DNA from: Erysipelatoclostridium sp. AM42-17
Lineage (GTDB): Bacteria > Bacillota_I > Bacilli_A > Erysipelotrichales > Coprobacillaceae
Reading direction: 5' to 3'
NCBI RefSeq assembly: GCF_003480255.1
Contig: NZ_QUIN01000002.1
Coordinates: 84,015 to 148,014 of the forward strand
DNA: 64,000 nt
The notes below the pieces were generated by a model. The model ran no database searches and had not been told where the DNA came from. It saw only the letters and a list, made by a program, of their open reading frames with translations. Position 1 is the first letter of the stretch, and the number at the start of each line of letters is the position of its first letter. This document shows positions 18,873 through 27,702 of this stretch, piece by piece. The position numbers were made by a program, and so were the translations under genes.

Positions 18873-20204
18873 TTATTTTTTCAATTGACAATAATAGCGT
18901 TGATAAAAAACAAAAGAAACGATACCAGCTAAAGCTTCACCTAAAACAAGAGCAATCCAAACTCCAGTAATCCCCATAATATGTACAAGTAAATAAGCTA
19001 AAGGAACACTCACAATAAGTTGTCTTAAAAGTGTAATAATTAAAGATTGTTTTCCCATTCCTAAAGATTCAAAAACCCCTGACATCAAGATTCCAAAAAT
19101 AGAGATGACAAAGCTTAATGATAAGATACGTAATCCGGTCATACCAATATCATACATTGCTTGACTTGCATCAAATAATGATAATAGAAAATGTGGGAAA
19201 AACATAAATAAAAGCGTTCCTAAACTTAAAATCAAACCAATCATCATACCTGCTGCTTTTAAAAGCTGATTCATTCTATCTTTTAATCCTGCTCCATAAT
19301 TAAAACTCATAATCGGACGCATTCCTTGAACAACACCATTTGCCGGCATGTAAACAAAGGTTTGTAATTTATAATAAATGCCAAAGAAAGCAACTGCATT
19401 TTGTCCTATTGTTGCTAGAATCCCGTTTAATAAAGAAACCAACAATGAAGGTAAACACATCATGACACTTGAAGGAAAGGCAATACTATATAATTGTTTA
19501 AAAATATGTAAATCAATCTTTTTAAAAGACAAATGTATGCCTTGATTATATTTTTTAAATAAACAAATAGATAAAATCGCAGCTGACGTTTGACCAATAA
19601 CGGTTGCAAGGGCAGCCCCTATAATTCCTAAAGCCGGCATACCAAAATAACCAAATATTAAAATAGGATCCAAACAAACATTAACTAAACAACCAAAAAT
19701 TTGCATTATCATCGGCAACATCATGTTTCCAGTAGCCTGAAATAATTTTTCTATAGCCAAATGAATAAATTGTCCAAATACAAAAGTCACGACAATCATT
19801 CCATAGCTGACTCCATCTTTAATCACTTGAGGATTATGCGTAAATAATAATAAAAACGGACGAATTAAAAACAAACCAATCAAAACAAAAATCAATGAAT
19901 GCAGCAGACTCATGATGACACCTTGACTAGCATAATAAGAGGCTCTTTTTTTATCATTGGCTCCTAAATAACGTGCTACAAATGCATTTAAAGCAATTCC
20001 TATTCCACAAGAAATCGCTAATGATAGATTTTGTAAAGGATAAATTAATGAAACAGCAGTTAAGGCTTCATTTGATACTCTTGCTACAAAGATACTATCA
20101 ACAATATTGTATAATGATTCAATTAACATTGAAATCATTGGTGGTAAAGCCATTTGTAATAACAAAGGGAATACCGGTTTATATCCCATCGGGTTCTTTT
20201 CCAT
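18873..20204 (-). CDS. MATE family multidrug/Na+ antiporter
   Basis: Twelve-helix MATE (MatE-MatE) transporter of the NorM/DinF superfamily, probably exporting cationic drugs or metabolites. Two homologous halves start with P-x-MISMLIESLYNIVDSIFVAR and the corresponding second repeat. The frame extends to 20216, but GGAGGAAACT precedes the ATG at 20204 (MEKNPMGYK), giving 443 residues. Transcribed from its own promoter through a hairpin leader, downstream of a TetR regulator in the same orientation, which probably controls it. The substrate cannot be told from sequence. Confidence 0.88.
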   Translation of the reverse strand: MEKNPMGYKPVFPLLLQMALPPMISMLIESLYNIVDSIFVARVSNEALTAVSLIYPLQNLSLAISCGIGIALNAFVARYLGANDKKRASYYASQGVIMSLLHSLIFVLIGLFLIRPFLLLFTHNPQVIKDGVSYGMIVVTFVFGQFIHLAIEKLFQATGNMMLPMIMQIFGCLVNVCLDPILIFGYFGMPALGIIGAALATVIGQTSAAILSICLFKKYNQGIHLSFKKIDLHIFKQLYSIAFPSSVMMCLPSLLVSLLNGILATIGQNAVAFFGIYYKLQTFVYMPANGVVQGMRPIMSFNYGAGLKDRMNQLLKAAGMMIGLILSLGTLLFMFFPHFLLSLFDASQAMYDIGMTGLRILSLSFVISIFGILMSGVFESLGMGKQSLIITLLRQLIVSVPLAYLLVHIMGITGVWIALVLGEALAGIVSFVFYQRYYCQLKK

Positions 20205-20216
20205 AGTTTCCTCCAT

Positions 20217-20268
20217 ATAAAAAAGCTATAGATGTCTATTTAATATCAGAAATAGAGAAATCTATAGC
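20217..20268 (-). promoter_or_regulatory. Terminator-like hairpin in the MATE gene leader
   Basis: Minus-strand stem GCTATAGAT (read at 20260-20268) pairs with ATCTATAGC (20225-20233), with an inner 6-bp CTATTT/AAATAG stem, and is followed by TTTTTTAT directly before the MATE ribosome site. A promoter lies upstream of it, so the hairpin is inside the transcript's 5' leader: either an attenuator or the terminator of tetR with read-through. Confidence 0.6.
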
Positions 20269-20290
20269 CTTTGGCAATTATTTTTTTCTT

Positions 20291-20319
20291 ATATTAAAGG
20301 GTTCTTATTTAAATGTCAA
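20291..20319 (-). promoter_or_regulatory. Promoter for the MATE transporter gene
   Basis: Minus strand TTGACA (20314-20319, perfect), 17-base spacer, TAATAT (20291-20296). It sits immediately after the tetR stop and gives a transcript starting near 20284, ahead of the leader hairpin. Confidence 0.65.
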
Positions 20320-20323
20320 GTAA

Positions 20324-20866
20324 CTAATTTAAATAAGGTTTTAACTTAGCAGGTAAAGCTTCTATGAGTAAAACAACTAAATCATCAATTGTTAAATGCA
20401 TATCTTTTAAGACCCATTCTACTGTCATATCAATAGAACCTCGACAATACATTTCTAATAAAAAATTGAGATGTGGATCTAAATCCTGATTAAGTTTCTT
20501 CTCAATCATTTTTTTATAAAAATCATAGATACAACAATAATCATAATGAATTAAATTATTATAATCATTAGATTTAAAAGCTTCTTTAAAAAAAGCATGC
20601 TCTTTTTCTATAAATTTAAATTTAAAATGCAACGCCTCATCTAAAGTGCAACCATTTCCCATTTGTCTAAAAGACTGTAAAACGAGTTTTTCAAAATACC
20701 AGTTAACTAAATCATACTTATCTTTAAAATAGCGATAAAATGTTTGTCTGGTCATCCCGGCTTTTAATACAATATCCGTGACTGTAATTTTATCTAATGG
20801 ATTTTCTTTTATTAATTCCTTTATTGCACTTGCAAACAAATAACGTGTTTCATCATGTTTATCCAT
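20324..20866 (-). CDS. TetR family transcriptional regulator
   Basis: N-terminal TetR HTH (about residues 10-55, with VTDIVLKAGMTRQTFYRYF spanning the recognition helix) followed by a helical ligand domain of the DhaS-like TetR_C type. The frame reaches 20887, but AAAGGGGATAATT points to the ATG at 20866 (MDKHDE), giving 180 residues. It precedes the MATE gene, so efflux control is the obvious guess. Ligand unknown. Confidence 0.85.
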   Translation of the reverse strand: MDKHDETRYLFASAIKELIKENPLDKITVTDIVLKAGMTRQTFYRYFKDKYDLVNWYFEKLVLQSFRQMGNGCTLDEALHFKFKFIEKEHAFFKEAFKSNDYNNLIHYDYCCIYDFYKKMIEKKLNQDLDPHLNFLLEMYCRGSIDMTVEWVLKDMHLTIDDLVVLLIEALPAKLKPYLN

Positions 20867-20911
20867 AATTATCCCCTTTAAGTTCATTCTATATTATATA
20901 CATTCTAAACC

Positions 20912-20940
20912 AAAAAGAAAAGCACTAGAAACTAGTGCTT
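20912..20940 (-). terminator. RNase P RNA terminator
   Basis: Stem AAGCACTAG (20920-20928) / CTAGTGCTT (20932-20940) followed by TTCTTTTT on the minus strand, immediately after the rnpB 3' end. Confidence 0.88.
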
Positions 20941-20943
20941 GTC

Positions 20944-21280
20944 ATACTCATTAAATAAGCCAAGTTCTGTATTTCAGATAATCATTTATCTACGTTTTCA
21001 CGTCCGATGATTCGTTCAATTCCAAATCAATCGATTCCCCTACCAAATTTGGGTTTCTGCCTTGCGGAGCTTTCCTCTTTTCACCTATAGTTTCCTATAG
21101 CATTGTCTCTGTGGAGCCATTTATGAATTTCAACCATAGTTACCCTTAGGTCTTGCTTCTGTCGTTAGTTTACACTACCCTCACTTATTGATTCGTGAGG
21201 CACAAACACTACAATCATCGCAGATTGTGGCAGCCTGGACTTTCCTCTACTATCAAGTAGCGATTACCTATCATGAGTAT
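20944..21280 (-). ncRNA. rnpB: RNase P RNA, type B
   Basis: Catalytic RNA that matures tRNA 5' ends. On the minus strand the conserved P4 5' block GAGGAAAGTCC is at 21237-21247 and the 3' ACAGAACTT block at 20962-20970; between them are the type B landmark GAAACCCAAATTTGGTAGGGG region (plus-strand 21036-21059) and a GGTAATCGCT 5' segment. ACTCAT near the 5' end pairs with ATGAGT at the 3' end (P1). About 337 nt. It begins only about 3 nt after the gpsB stop codon, as gpsB and rnpB are neighbours in Bacillus too, but here the gap is extremely small. No tRNA gene is seen nearby. Confidence 0.95.
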
Positions 21281-21282
21281 TA

Positions 21283-21615
21283 TTATTTATTAGAAAAAAC
21301 AGCTTTTTCTAATAAAGATAATCTTTTTAAAATATCAACATTAGATGAAACATTTTCTTCTAATGCATGAATATTATCTTCCTGCAATGCTTTTTCTCTT
21401 TCTAAACGAGTGTTTTCTTCTTTTAATTTTCTTACTTGTGATTCTAATTGATCAATTTTATCATAAGATTCATTTAATAATTTAGCAAAAGATTCATAAT
21501 CTTTAACAATTTGATCTAAGTAATGATCAACTTCATCAGCGTTATATCCTTTAAAATCGACTTTAAATTCCTTATTTACAATTTTCTTAGGACTTAATGC
21601 AATTTTATATTCCAT
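21283..21615 (-). CDS. gpsB: Cell division and wall-synthesis coordinator GpsB
   Basis: DivIVA-like adaptor that links penicillin-binding proteins to the division site. The N-terminal DivIVA domain has FKGYNADEVDHYLD at about 21-35, a coiled coil fills 45-85, and the C-terminal trimerisation segment DILKRLSLLEKAVF is typical of GpsB rather than DivIVA. 110 residues. It is divergent from recU-ponA, a fitting partner because GpsB binds class A PBPs. An AT hairpin spans its last codons, just ahead of rnpB. Confidence 0.94.
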   Translation of the reverse strand: MEYKIALSPKKIVNKEFKVDFKGYNADEVDHYLDQIVKDYESFAKLLNESYDKIDQLESQVRKLKEENTRLEREKALQEDNIHALEENVSSNVDILKRLSLLEKAVFSNK

Positions 21616-21723
21616 CTTTATTCACTCCCTATTATCATTTTACAAATTTATTAAGTTTTTGCAAGAGTTTTAAAACATGTCTTAAAAATAATATCATAGA
21701 AATTAGGTATCTTTATTATTATA

Positions 21724-21732
21724 TGATATAAT
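21724..21732 (+). promoter_or_regulatory. Extended -10 promoter of recU-ponA
   Basis: TGATATAAT (21724-21732) contains a perfect TATAAT preceded by the TGn extension; the -35 (TAGGTA at 21704-21709, 17-base spacing) is weak, as usual for extended -10 promoters. About 30 bases lie between it and the recU ATG. Confidence 0.7.
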
Positions 21733-21763
21733 CAGTATGTAATTTTATAGAAAGAGAACAACT

Positions 21764-22351
21764 ATGGTTAATTATCCAAATAAAAAGAAAGGTCAATATA
21801 CAACAAGAACAATTGAAGGCAAACATGATACAGCAAGACGTGGTATGCATTTAGAGGAAGATATTAATCTAAGCAATGAATATTATTTATCACATGATAT
21901 TGCTGTTATTCATAAAAAACCTACCCCTATCCAAATCGTTAAAGTTCAATATCCTGCTAGAACAGCAGCTAAGATTGTTGAAGCTTATTTTAAAACCCCT
22001 TCAACAACTGACTATAATGGTTTGTACAAAGGAAAGTATATTGATTTTGAAGCAAAGGAAACAAAGACAATGTCCTTTCCCTTTGTCAATATTTCTACTC
22101 ATCAGATTAATCATTTAGATGCGATTATCAGACATCAAGGAATTGCTTTTGTCATTATTGCATTTACTAGAGTAAATGAGGTATACTTAATTGATGCATC
22201 ATATATCATTGAAGCTTATCGTTATGGTAAAAGACAATCAATGAAATATGAGGCAATTAAAGAAAAAGGACATTTAATAAAACAAGGCTATTTACCAAGA
22301 TTAGATTATTTAGACATTGTTGATCGTATTTATTTAGGAGGTAAACAATAA
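21764..22351 (+). CDS. recU: Holliday junction resolvase RecU
   Basis: Dimeric PD-(D/E)xK endonuclease that cuts Holliday junctions and modulates RecA. Catalytic residues D83, E96 and K98 keep the spacing of Bacillus D88, E101 and K103, and the TDYNGLYKGKYIDFEAKET core is intact. 195 residues. Its stop is immediately followed by the PBP start, matching the recU-ponA operon of Bacillus and streptococci. Confidence 0.95.
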   Translation: MVNYPNKKKGQYTTRTIEGKHDTARRGMHLEEDINLSNEYYLSHDIAVIHKKPTPIQIVKVQYPARTAAKIVEAYFKTPSTTDYNGLYKGKYIDFEAKETKTMSFPFVNISTHQINHLDAIIRHQGIAFVIIAFTRVNEVYLIDASYIIEAYRYGKRQSMKYEAIKEKGHLIKQGYLPRLDYLDIVDRIYLGGKQ

Positions 22352-25030
22352 ATGAAGTATAAAATGAAAGGTAAACCAAAATTAAATAAAAAAAGAGTCA
22401 TTCAATCCATCATTATTGCTGTTGTCGTTTTAGCAGTAGGTGTTGTTGGCGTATTAGCATTTAGTGTCTATAAAGACACAGAAGCCTTTTCAGCAGAAAA
22501 ATTAGCTTCTAGCGGTGCTAGTCAATTGATTGATAATAACGGTGATGTCATGTACACCTATGGCTCTGCTGAAAACGGAAAAAGAAAGAACGTCACATAT
22601 AATGACTTACCACAAGTCTTAATCGATGCCGTTGTGGCTGCCGAAGATTCACGTTTCTTTGAACATAATGGATTTGACTTACCACGTATTGTTAAAGCAG
22701 CCATTGGTAACTTAGCATCCGGTGGGATTACAAGTGGTGGTTCAACAATTACGCAACAGGTTGTTAAAAAGTCATACTTCCCTGATGCCCAAAGAACTTA
22801 CTCACGTAAATTTAGTGAAATCATCTTAGCGATTCGTGCTGATAAAGCTTTAAGTAAAGAAGAAATCATTACTCTTTATTTAAATAAGATTTATTTTGGT
22901 CGTAGTACAAGCTCAATTGGTGTGGGGGCTGCCAGCCTTTATTACTTTAATAAAGATGTTTCTGAATTAACTTTACCAGAGGCAGCATTGCTTGCTGGAA
23001 GTTTAAATTCACCTTATAACTATGATCCTTATTATAATCTAGATAAAGCAACAGAAAGAAGAAATAGAATTTTAAATTTAATGGTCAAACATGGCTATAT
23101 CTCTCAAGAAGAAGCTACTGAAGCAAAAGCTGTCAAAGTAGAAAATATGTTATGTGCCAGCAATATTCAAAATGATTCTTATTTATCTGCTTATGTAGAT
23201 ATGGTTACAAGAGAAGTTATTGAAAAAACAGGACTTGATCCTCGTTCAACACAAATGAATATTTATACTTATTGTGATCCAGAAACACAAAAATTATGTT
23301 ATGACTTAAATACTGGGGTTACTTATAACTACAGTGATGAAGACTTAAATATGGGTGGTGCTGTTCAATCCAGCCAAGATGGTCGTGTCGTTGCCGTATT
23401 AGGTGGTCGTAACTTTGTTCAAACGGGAACAAATTATGCAATGACTAAACAACAGCCAGGTTCATCAGTAAAACCTTTCTTAGACTATGGATTAGCCTTT
23501 GAATACTTAAATTGGTGTACTCAACATACAATCAGTGATGAAGCCTATACTTATGCTGGTACAAATAAATCAGTTAAAAACTGGGATGGTCAATATCATG
23601 GTGATGTTACGATTCCAGATGCTTTATATAATTCTTGGAATATTCCAGCCTTAAAAGCATTAGATGCCGTTCAAAAAGAAGTTAAAAAATCAGATATTGT
23701 TAAAGCATTAGAATCAGTTGGAATTGATATGTCTAAAGAAGAATTTAATACTGCTTATGGTATTGGTGGATGGGCTACTGGTATTTCACCAATAGAAATG
23801 GCAAGTACTTATGCTACAATTACTAATGGTGGTATGTATGTAGAAAGTCATACTGTTAATTATGCTGAAGATGTCCAAACTGGTAAAAAATACATGATTG
23901 ATGAGGAAATTCAAGACGCTAAAAAACAAAGTTCTTATAGCGCTGCTTCTTCATTTATGATTCGTCAAACAATGATTGATTATACTAGTAGAGGTTCAGG
24001 AAGTTATGCTTCACTAGCTGGATTAAAAAATGTCGGATCTAAAACAGGTACTTCTAACTTTAGTGGAAGTTCATATGTTCGTGATGGTAAAGATAGAGAT
24101 GCATGGATGACTGCTTTCTCTCCTGATTATGTCGTATCTGTATGGATGGGATTTACTCCTGATGGTATTAAAAAAGGAAAGAATACCAGTGATTATAAAG
24201 CTTATCCAAATAAAGTTGTTTCTGCAATTATGAGACATCTTGCTAGTGGTGGTTATAAAAAATCATATCCAAGTAAACCAGATGATGTTGTTCAAGCACA
24301 AATCGTTAAAGGTGTTTATCCTTATGTATCACCTTCAAGTGATACACCTAGTGATATGATTCTTACTGCTTGGTTTAAAAAAGGAACAACACCTAAGTCA
24401 ACTCATGACAGTTCTTCATTGAACTTATCTCAATTAAGTTCATTTGAAGCAAGTTTAGATAGTTCTAATAAGATTGCTGTTAAGTTTGCTCCGTATAGTC
24501 CAATAGAAGCAACAACAAATGATCAAGCTAATGAAGGAACAAAGATGTATGGAAAGGTTGTCTATACTGTTCAAATCGTAGATAGTAATAGCGGTGCCAC
24601 ATTACATACTGAAAATTTAAGCAGTAATACTGGAACAATTAATTATACAGTAAATGGACAAGTTAAAGTGATTGGTTACTATAGTTATAGTAATGCTCCA
24701 GGAAAAACATCAAATAAAATTGAAAAAACATTAGGTAAAACAGAAAGTCAATTATCAGAATTACAAGGTACAGTGACTGCAGATGGTTCTACTGTAAGTG
24801 AGGGAAGTACGATTTCTGCTACATCCGTCTATGTAGCCATTACTCCTCAAGATAATTCGCATACTTTTAAGATTACTTTATATTCAAGTACTGGTGAAGA
24901 AATTACAAGTTCTAGTAGTAAATCAGCAACGATTAATTCTCTTGTTTCTGGATCATCTTATTCAATTGTTATGAGTGAATCTGATGGTTCTAAAACAGTA
25001 ACAAAGAAAATTAACTTTACAGTTAAATAG
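22352..25030 (+). CDS. Class A penicillin-binding protein 1
   Basis: Bifunctional peptidoglycan synthase. Signal-anchor helix at about 19-40; GT51 glycosyltransferase with EDSRFFEH (catalytic E98) and GGSTITQQ at 129-136; transpeptidase with S371-S-V-K374, SWN at 428-430 and KTGT at 564-567. The roughly 230-residue tail after the transpeptidase is Ser/Thr-rich and beta-like, resembling fibronectin-type extracellular repeats. The ATG follows the recU TAA with no gap, and GGAGG lies in the recU end. ponA/pbp1A orthologue by context. Confidence 0.93.
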   Translation: MKYKMKGKPKLNKKRVIQSIIIAVVVLAVGVVGVLAFSVYKDTEAFSAEKLASSGASQLIDNNGDVMYTYGSAENGKRKNVTYNDLPQVLIDAVVAAEDSRFFEHNGFDLPRIVKAAIGNLASGGITSGGSTITQQVVKKSYFPDAQRTYSRKFSEIILAIRADKALSKEEIITLYLNKIYFGRSTSSIGVGAASLYYFNKDVSELTLPEAALLAGSLNSPYNYDPYYNLDKATERRNRILNLMVKHGYISQEEATEAKAVKVENMLCASNIQNDSYLSAYVDMVTREVIEKTGLDPRSTQMNIYTYCDPETQKLCYDLNTGVTYNYSDEDLNMGGAVQSSQDGRVVAVLGGRNFVQTGTNYAMTKQQPGSSVKPFLDYGLAFEYLNWCTQHTISDEAYTYAGTNKSVKNWDGQYHGDVTIPDALYNSWNIPALKALDAVQKEVKKSDIVKALESVGIDMSKEEFNTAYGIGGWATGISPIEMASTYATITNGGMYVESHTVNYAEDVQTGKKYMIDEEIQDAKKQSSYSAASSFMIRQTMIDYTSRGSGSYASLAGLKNVGSKTGTSNFSGSSYVRDGKDRDAWMTAFSPDYVVSVWMGFTPDGIKKGKNTSDYKAYPNKVVSAIMRHLASGGYKKSYPSKPDDVVQAQIVKGVYPYVSPSSDTPSDMILTAWFKKGTTPKSTHDSSSLNLSQLSSFEASLDSSNKIAVKFAPYSPIEATTNDQANEGTKMYGKVVYTVQIVDSNSGATLHTENLSSNTGTINYTVNGQVKVIGYYSYSNAPGKTSNKIEKTLGKTESQLSELQGTVTADGSTVSEGSTISATSVYVAITPQDNSHTFKITLYSSTGEEITSSSSKSATINSLVSGSSYSIVMSESDGSKTVTKKINFTVK

Positions 25031-25060
25031 AAAAGGCAACGATTGTTGCCTTTTTGTTTT
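25031..25060 (+). terminator. recU-ponA intrinsic terminator
   Basis: AAAAGGCAAC-GATT-GTTGCCTTTTTGTTTT: a 10-bp stem with a 4-base loop and strong U-run, directly after the PBP stop. Confidence 0.92.
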
Positions 25061-25089
25061 AAAAAAATAGTCCTTGATAAGGACTATTT
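25060..25089 (-). terminator. Terminator of the ypmB-dnaD-nth transcript
   Basis: Stem AAATAGTCC (25066-25074) / GGACTATTT (25081-25089); on the minus strand it is followed by TTTT. It overlaps the nth stop codon and sits back to back with the ponA terminator. Confidence 0.85.
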
Positions 25090-25737
25090 TCGATTTAACA
25101 TTTGTTGTTGTTTTTCTTTATCTTTACACATATCAATAAGCTTACATTGTTTACAAGATGGATTGATTGCTTTACAAAAATAACGACCAAAGAAGATAAA
25201 TTGATGGTGCGTTTTGGTCCAACGACTTCGATCAATATAACGCTTCATATTTCTTTCTACTGTTTCTACACTCGCATCATTTTTAGCAAATCCTAATCTT
25301 TTAGCAATTCTTTCAACGTGGGTATCTACTGCAAAAGCAGGAATATGAAAACCTACTGATAAAACCACATTCGTTGTTTTTCTTCCTACTCCTGGTAAAC
25401 TCTCTAAAGCTTTTCTACTACAAGGAACTTCACCATGATATTGTTCAACCAACACTTCAGACATCCGTTTTAGGTTTTTAGCTTTATTACGATATAAACC
25501 GATTGTTTTAATATAAGTTTCTAGTTCTTTAATATCAGCCTGTGCCATGCTTTCCACATCAGGAAAACGTTTAAATAAATCTTTGGTTACAAGGTTCACT
25601 TTTTTATCTGTTGTTTGCGCTGATAACATCACAGCAACAAGTAACTGATAGACATCATCATGAATCAGTTCACAGTATGCATCTGGGTAAAGTTCATCTA
25701 AGTAATCAAGGACTCTCTGTGTTTTTTCTTTATTCAT
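25084..25737 (-). CDS. nth: Endonuclease III (DNA glycosylase/AP lyase)
   Basis: Removes oxidised pyrimidines and cleaves the abasic site. The HhH motif LPGVGRKT carries Lys120, the VDTH motif carries Asp138 (same numbers as E. coli Nth), and a 4Fe-4S cluster is bound by C188-x6-C195-x2-C198-x5-C204. The frame extends to 25767, but residue counts and the overlap with the end of dnaD favour the ATG at 25737. Position next to dnaD and ponA matches Bacillus. Confidence 0.96.
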   Translation of the reverse strand: MNKEKTQRVLDYLDELYPDAYCELIHDDVYQLLVAVMLSAQTTDKKVNLVTKDLFKRFPDVESMAQADIKELETYIKTIGLYRNKAKNLKRMSEVLVEQYHGEVPCSRKALESLPGVGRKTTNVVLSVGFHIPAFAVDTHVERIAKRLGFAKNDASVETVERNMKRYIDRSRWTKTHHQFIFFGRYFCKAINPSCKQCKLIDMCKDKEKQQQMLNRK

Positions 25738-26314
25738 CTTCCCACCATTTATAGTGACTGACAGCAACTTTTCTTGGTTCTGGTTCTTGCTCTACATAAC
25801 GCTGTTTAACGCCATTTTTAGCCCAATTATTCAAGATACCTTCAATATATCTAAAATTAAGAATTTGACTTTTTACAGCTTCTTTTAACGCTAATAAGAT
25901 TCTTTCATCACTATATCCTTGTTCTTTCCATTCTTTTAAAATATCCATTTCCATCGGTGAAAGAGCACGAGCAAATTGCTTTTCAAATTCATCCAACAAA
26001 TTCACTTCTGGTACTTCTTCTTGTTTTGACTCTAGCAGTCTTTCTACTAGTCTATTTAATTGTATCGTTCCATTACGATTAAAAATAAACTTCTTTTTAA
26101 GTAAAGAAGATAAAACATGATCTAATTCTTTATGTGATAAAGAAGAGTACTGTACTAACAATGAAGGAGAAATCATTTTAACATGTACATCTTTTAATAC
26201 ATATATCAATAATAAAATATAAATCTCTTGATCAACTAATCCTAATTCTTTTCCCTTTAAAATAAGTAATCTTTCTACTTGAATACAACCATTATCTTTT
26301 AAATACTTTAACAT
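25730..26314 (-). CDS. dnaD: DnaD domain primosome protein
   Basis: Replication restart/initiation protein that loads DnaA-DnaD-DnaB primosomes. The N-terminal winged-helix-like DDBH1 portion is followed by the DnaD/DDBH2 domain with LSPMEMDILKEW at about 115-127 and the YIEGILNNWAKNGV tail. 194 residues, a little shorter than Bacillus DnaD (232). AGGTGAAAGA precedes ATG. Overlaps nth by 8 bases. Confidence 0.93.
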   Translation of the reverse strand: MLKYLKDNGCIQVERLLILKGKELGLVDQEIYILLLIYVLKDVHVKMISPSLLVQYSSLSHKELDHVLSSLLKKKFIFNRNGTIQLNRLVERLLESKQEEVPEVNLLDEFEKQFARALSPMEMDILKEWKEQGYSDERILLALKEAVKSQILNFRYIEGILNNWAKNGVKQRYVEQEPEPRKVAVSHYKWWEDE

Positions 26315-26322
26315 TCTTTCAC

Positions 26323-26802
26323 CTACAATTTATACGCTTTAATAAATTCTCCATTATTTGCACTATAATAAGCATATATTAAAACATTATCTTGCCTATA
26401 TGTAGCAACATAAACAAGCATCCCATTTTCATAACCTAATTCTATACGTTGAGGATTTTGTTGATACTTTTGATTAAATGATGCTTTAATTTGATTTTTA
26501 GAAATAATCTTCTTATCAAAAGATTCTACATATTTTAGTTTTTCATCATAAACCACATATTTAACCTTTTTCTTTTTTACCTTTAAAATATAATAAGTTT
26601 GATCACTATTATATTCATAAAAAACATTCTTATATTGGTAATGATGTTCTTGGCATATTTCATTACGAATACTTGTCATTTCATTTTGTTTTGTAGCATA
26701 AGGAACATGGATCCATAGCATATAAAAGCAAACATATATAAAAATAATCGCAAGTAATATAAATACTATTTTAAATCGATGTTTTTTTAAAAAAGCCTTC
26801 AT
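26323..26802 (-). CDS. YpmB-like membrane-anchored protein (DUF5590/PepSY-like)
   Basis: Type II membrane protein: a positively charged start, one hydrophobic helix at about 12-32 and an extracellular basic domain of about 125 residues that ends in a PepSY-like AYYSANNGEFIKAY strand-helix. This is the architecture of B. subtilis YpmB, whose gene lies close to dnaD. An ATG at 26808 sits too close to the GGAG; the ATG at 26802 is better spaced. No biochemical function is known. It precedes dnaD by 8 bases. Confidence 0.7.
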   Translation of the reverse strand: MKAFLKKHRFKIVFILLAIIFIYVCFYMLWIHVPYATKQNEMTSIRNEICQEHHYQYKNVFYEYNSDQTYYILKVKKKKVKYVVYDEKLKYVESFDKKIISKNQIKASFNQKYQQNPQRIELGYENGMLVYVATYRQDNVLIYAYYSANNGEFIKAYKL

Positions 26803-26879
26803 TGACATTCTCCTTTGTTAGTTCATTATACTCTTTTTTATATAAAATAAAAAGACTTATGTAAAGTCCTTTATCCTTT

Positions 26880-26909
26880 AAAAATTAAAAAAGAGAACAA
26901 GCGTTCTCT
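26880..26909 (-). terminator. Terminator of the zinc metallopeptidase gene
   Basis: Stem AGAGAAC (26892-26898) / GTTCTCT (26903-26909), then TTTTTTAATTTTT on the minus strand. Confidence 0.85.
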
Positions 26910-26910
26910 A

Positions 26911-27624
26911 CTAATCATCCCTTCTACTACTTCCGATAACCATTAAAACAATTCTAAGCAATGATAAAAGCGTAGAAATAACAGAAGCCACATAAGTAAG
27001 AGCTGCTGCCGTCAACATCTTTTTAGCACCACTATACTCACCATCAGATAAATAACGATCATTTAAAATCGTAAGTGCTCTAGATGAGGCATCAAACTCT
27101 ACTGGTAAAGTCATAATTTGAAATAATAAAATACCACACATTAAAAACACACCTATCCATGCTATTTTAGTATTAGCTATAGCTAAACCTAAAAATAAAA
27201 CAAACCAGCCTACTCTTTGACCTACATTACAAAAAGGAATAATAGCATTTCTAAAAGTAAGTGGTAAATAACCCTCTTTATGTTGAATGGCATGCCCACA
27301 TTCATGAGCAGCGACTGCTAAAGCAGCAACTGTTGTTTGATCATAAATACCATTCGATAGTCTTAATACTTTATTTCTTGGATCATAATGATCACTTAAT
27401 TCACCAGAGATATGTTCAATTCTTACATCTTGTAAACCATTTTGATCAAGGATTTCACGAGCTACCTGATAGCCTGTCATTCCTCTTGAATTATAAATCT
27501 TTGAATACTTACGATAAGAACGTGTCACTTTACCTTGAGCAAGAAGCATTAATACCGTTCCAATTAAAATCAGGAAAAATCCTACTTGGTTATATAACCC
27601 CCAACCATAATAACCATAATACAT
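26911..27624 (-). CDS. Membrane zinc metallopeptidase, YugP family
   Basis: Neutral zinc metallopeptidase of the YugP type (DUF/Peptidase_Mx). Helix at about 8-28, then a cytosolic or surface domain with VAAHECGHAIQH (HExxH at about 107-111) and further hydrophobic segments at about 140-185 and 205-230. 237 residues. Start ATG after GAGGTGAT. Monocistronic. Substrate not known; homologues are thought to act in membrane protein quality control, which is inference. Confidence 0.88.
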   Translation of the reverse strand: MYYGYYGWGLYNQVGFFLILIGTVLMLLAQGKVTRSYRKYSKIYNSRGMTGYQVAREILDQNGLQDVRIEHISGELSDHYDPRNKVLRLSNGIYDQTTVAALAVAAHECGHAIQHKEGYLPLTFRNAIIPFCNVGQRVGWFVLFLGLAIANTKIAWIGVFLMCGILLFQIMTLPVEFDASSRALTILNDRYLSDGEYSGAKKMLTAAALTYVASVISTLLSLLRIVLMVIGSSRRDD

Positions 27625-27665
27625 TTATATCACCTCTTCATTTATTATACACATAATTATGAACT

Positions 27666-27702
27666 TAAAATGAAAAGATGCAATTAATTCATTGCATCTT
27701 TT
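27666..27702 (-). terminator. hup intrinsic terminator
   Basis: Stem AAGATGCAA / TTGCATCTT around 27675-27700, followed by TTTCATTTT on the minus strand. It overlaps the last codons of hup. Confidence 0.75.

Noticed and set aside
21188..21370. 60-codon plus-strand open frame
   Set aside because: It is antisense to RNase P RNA and the end of gpsB, lacks a ribosome site, and is explained by the structured RNA gene.
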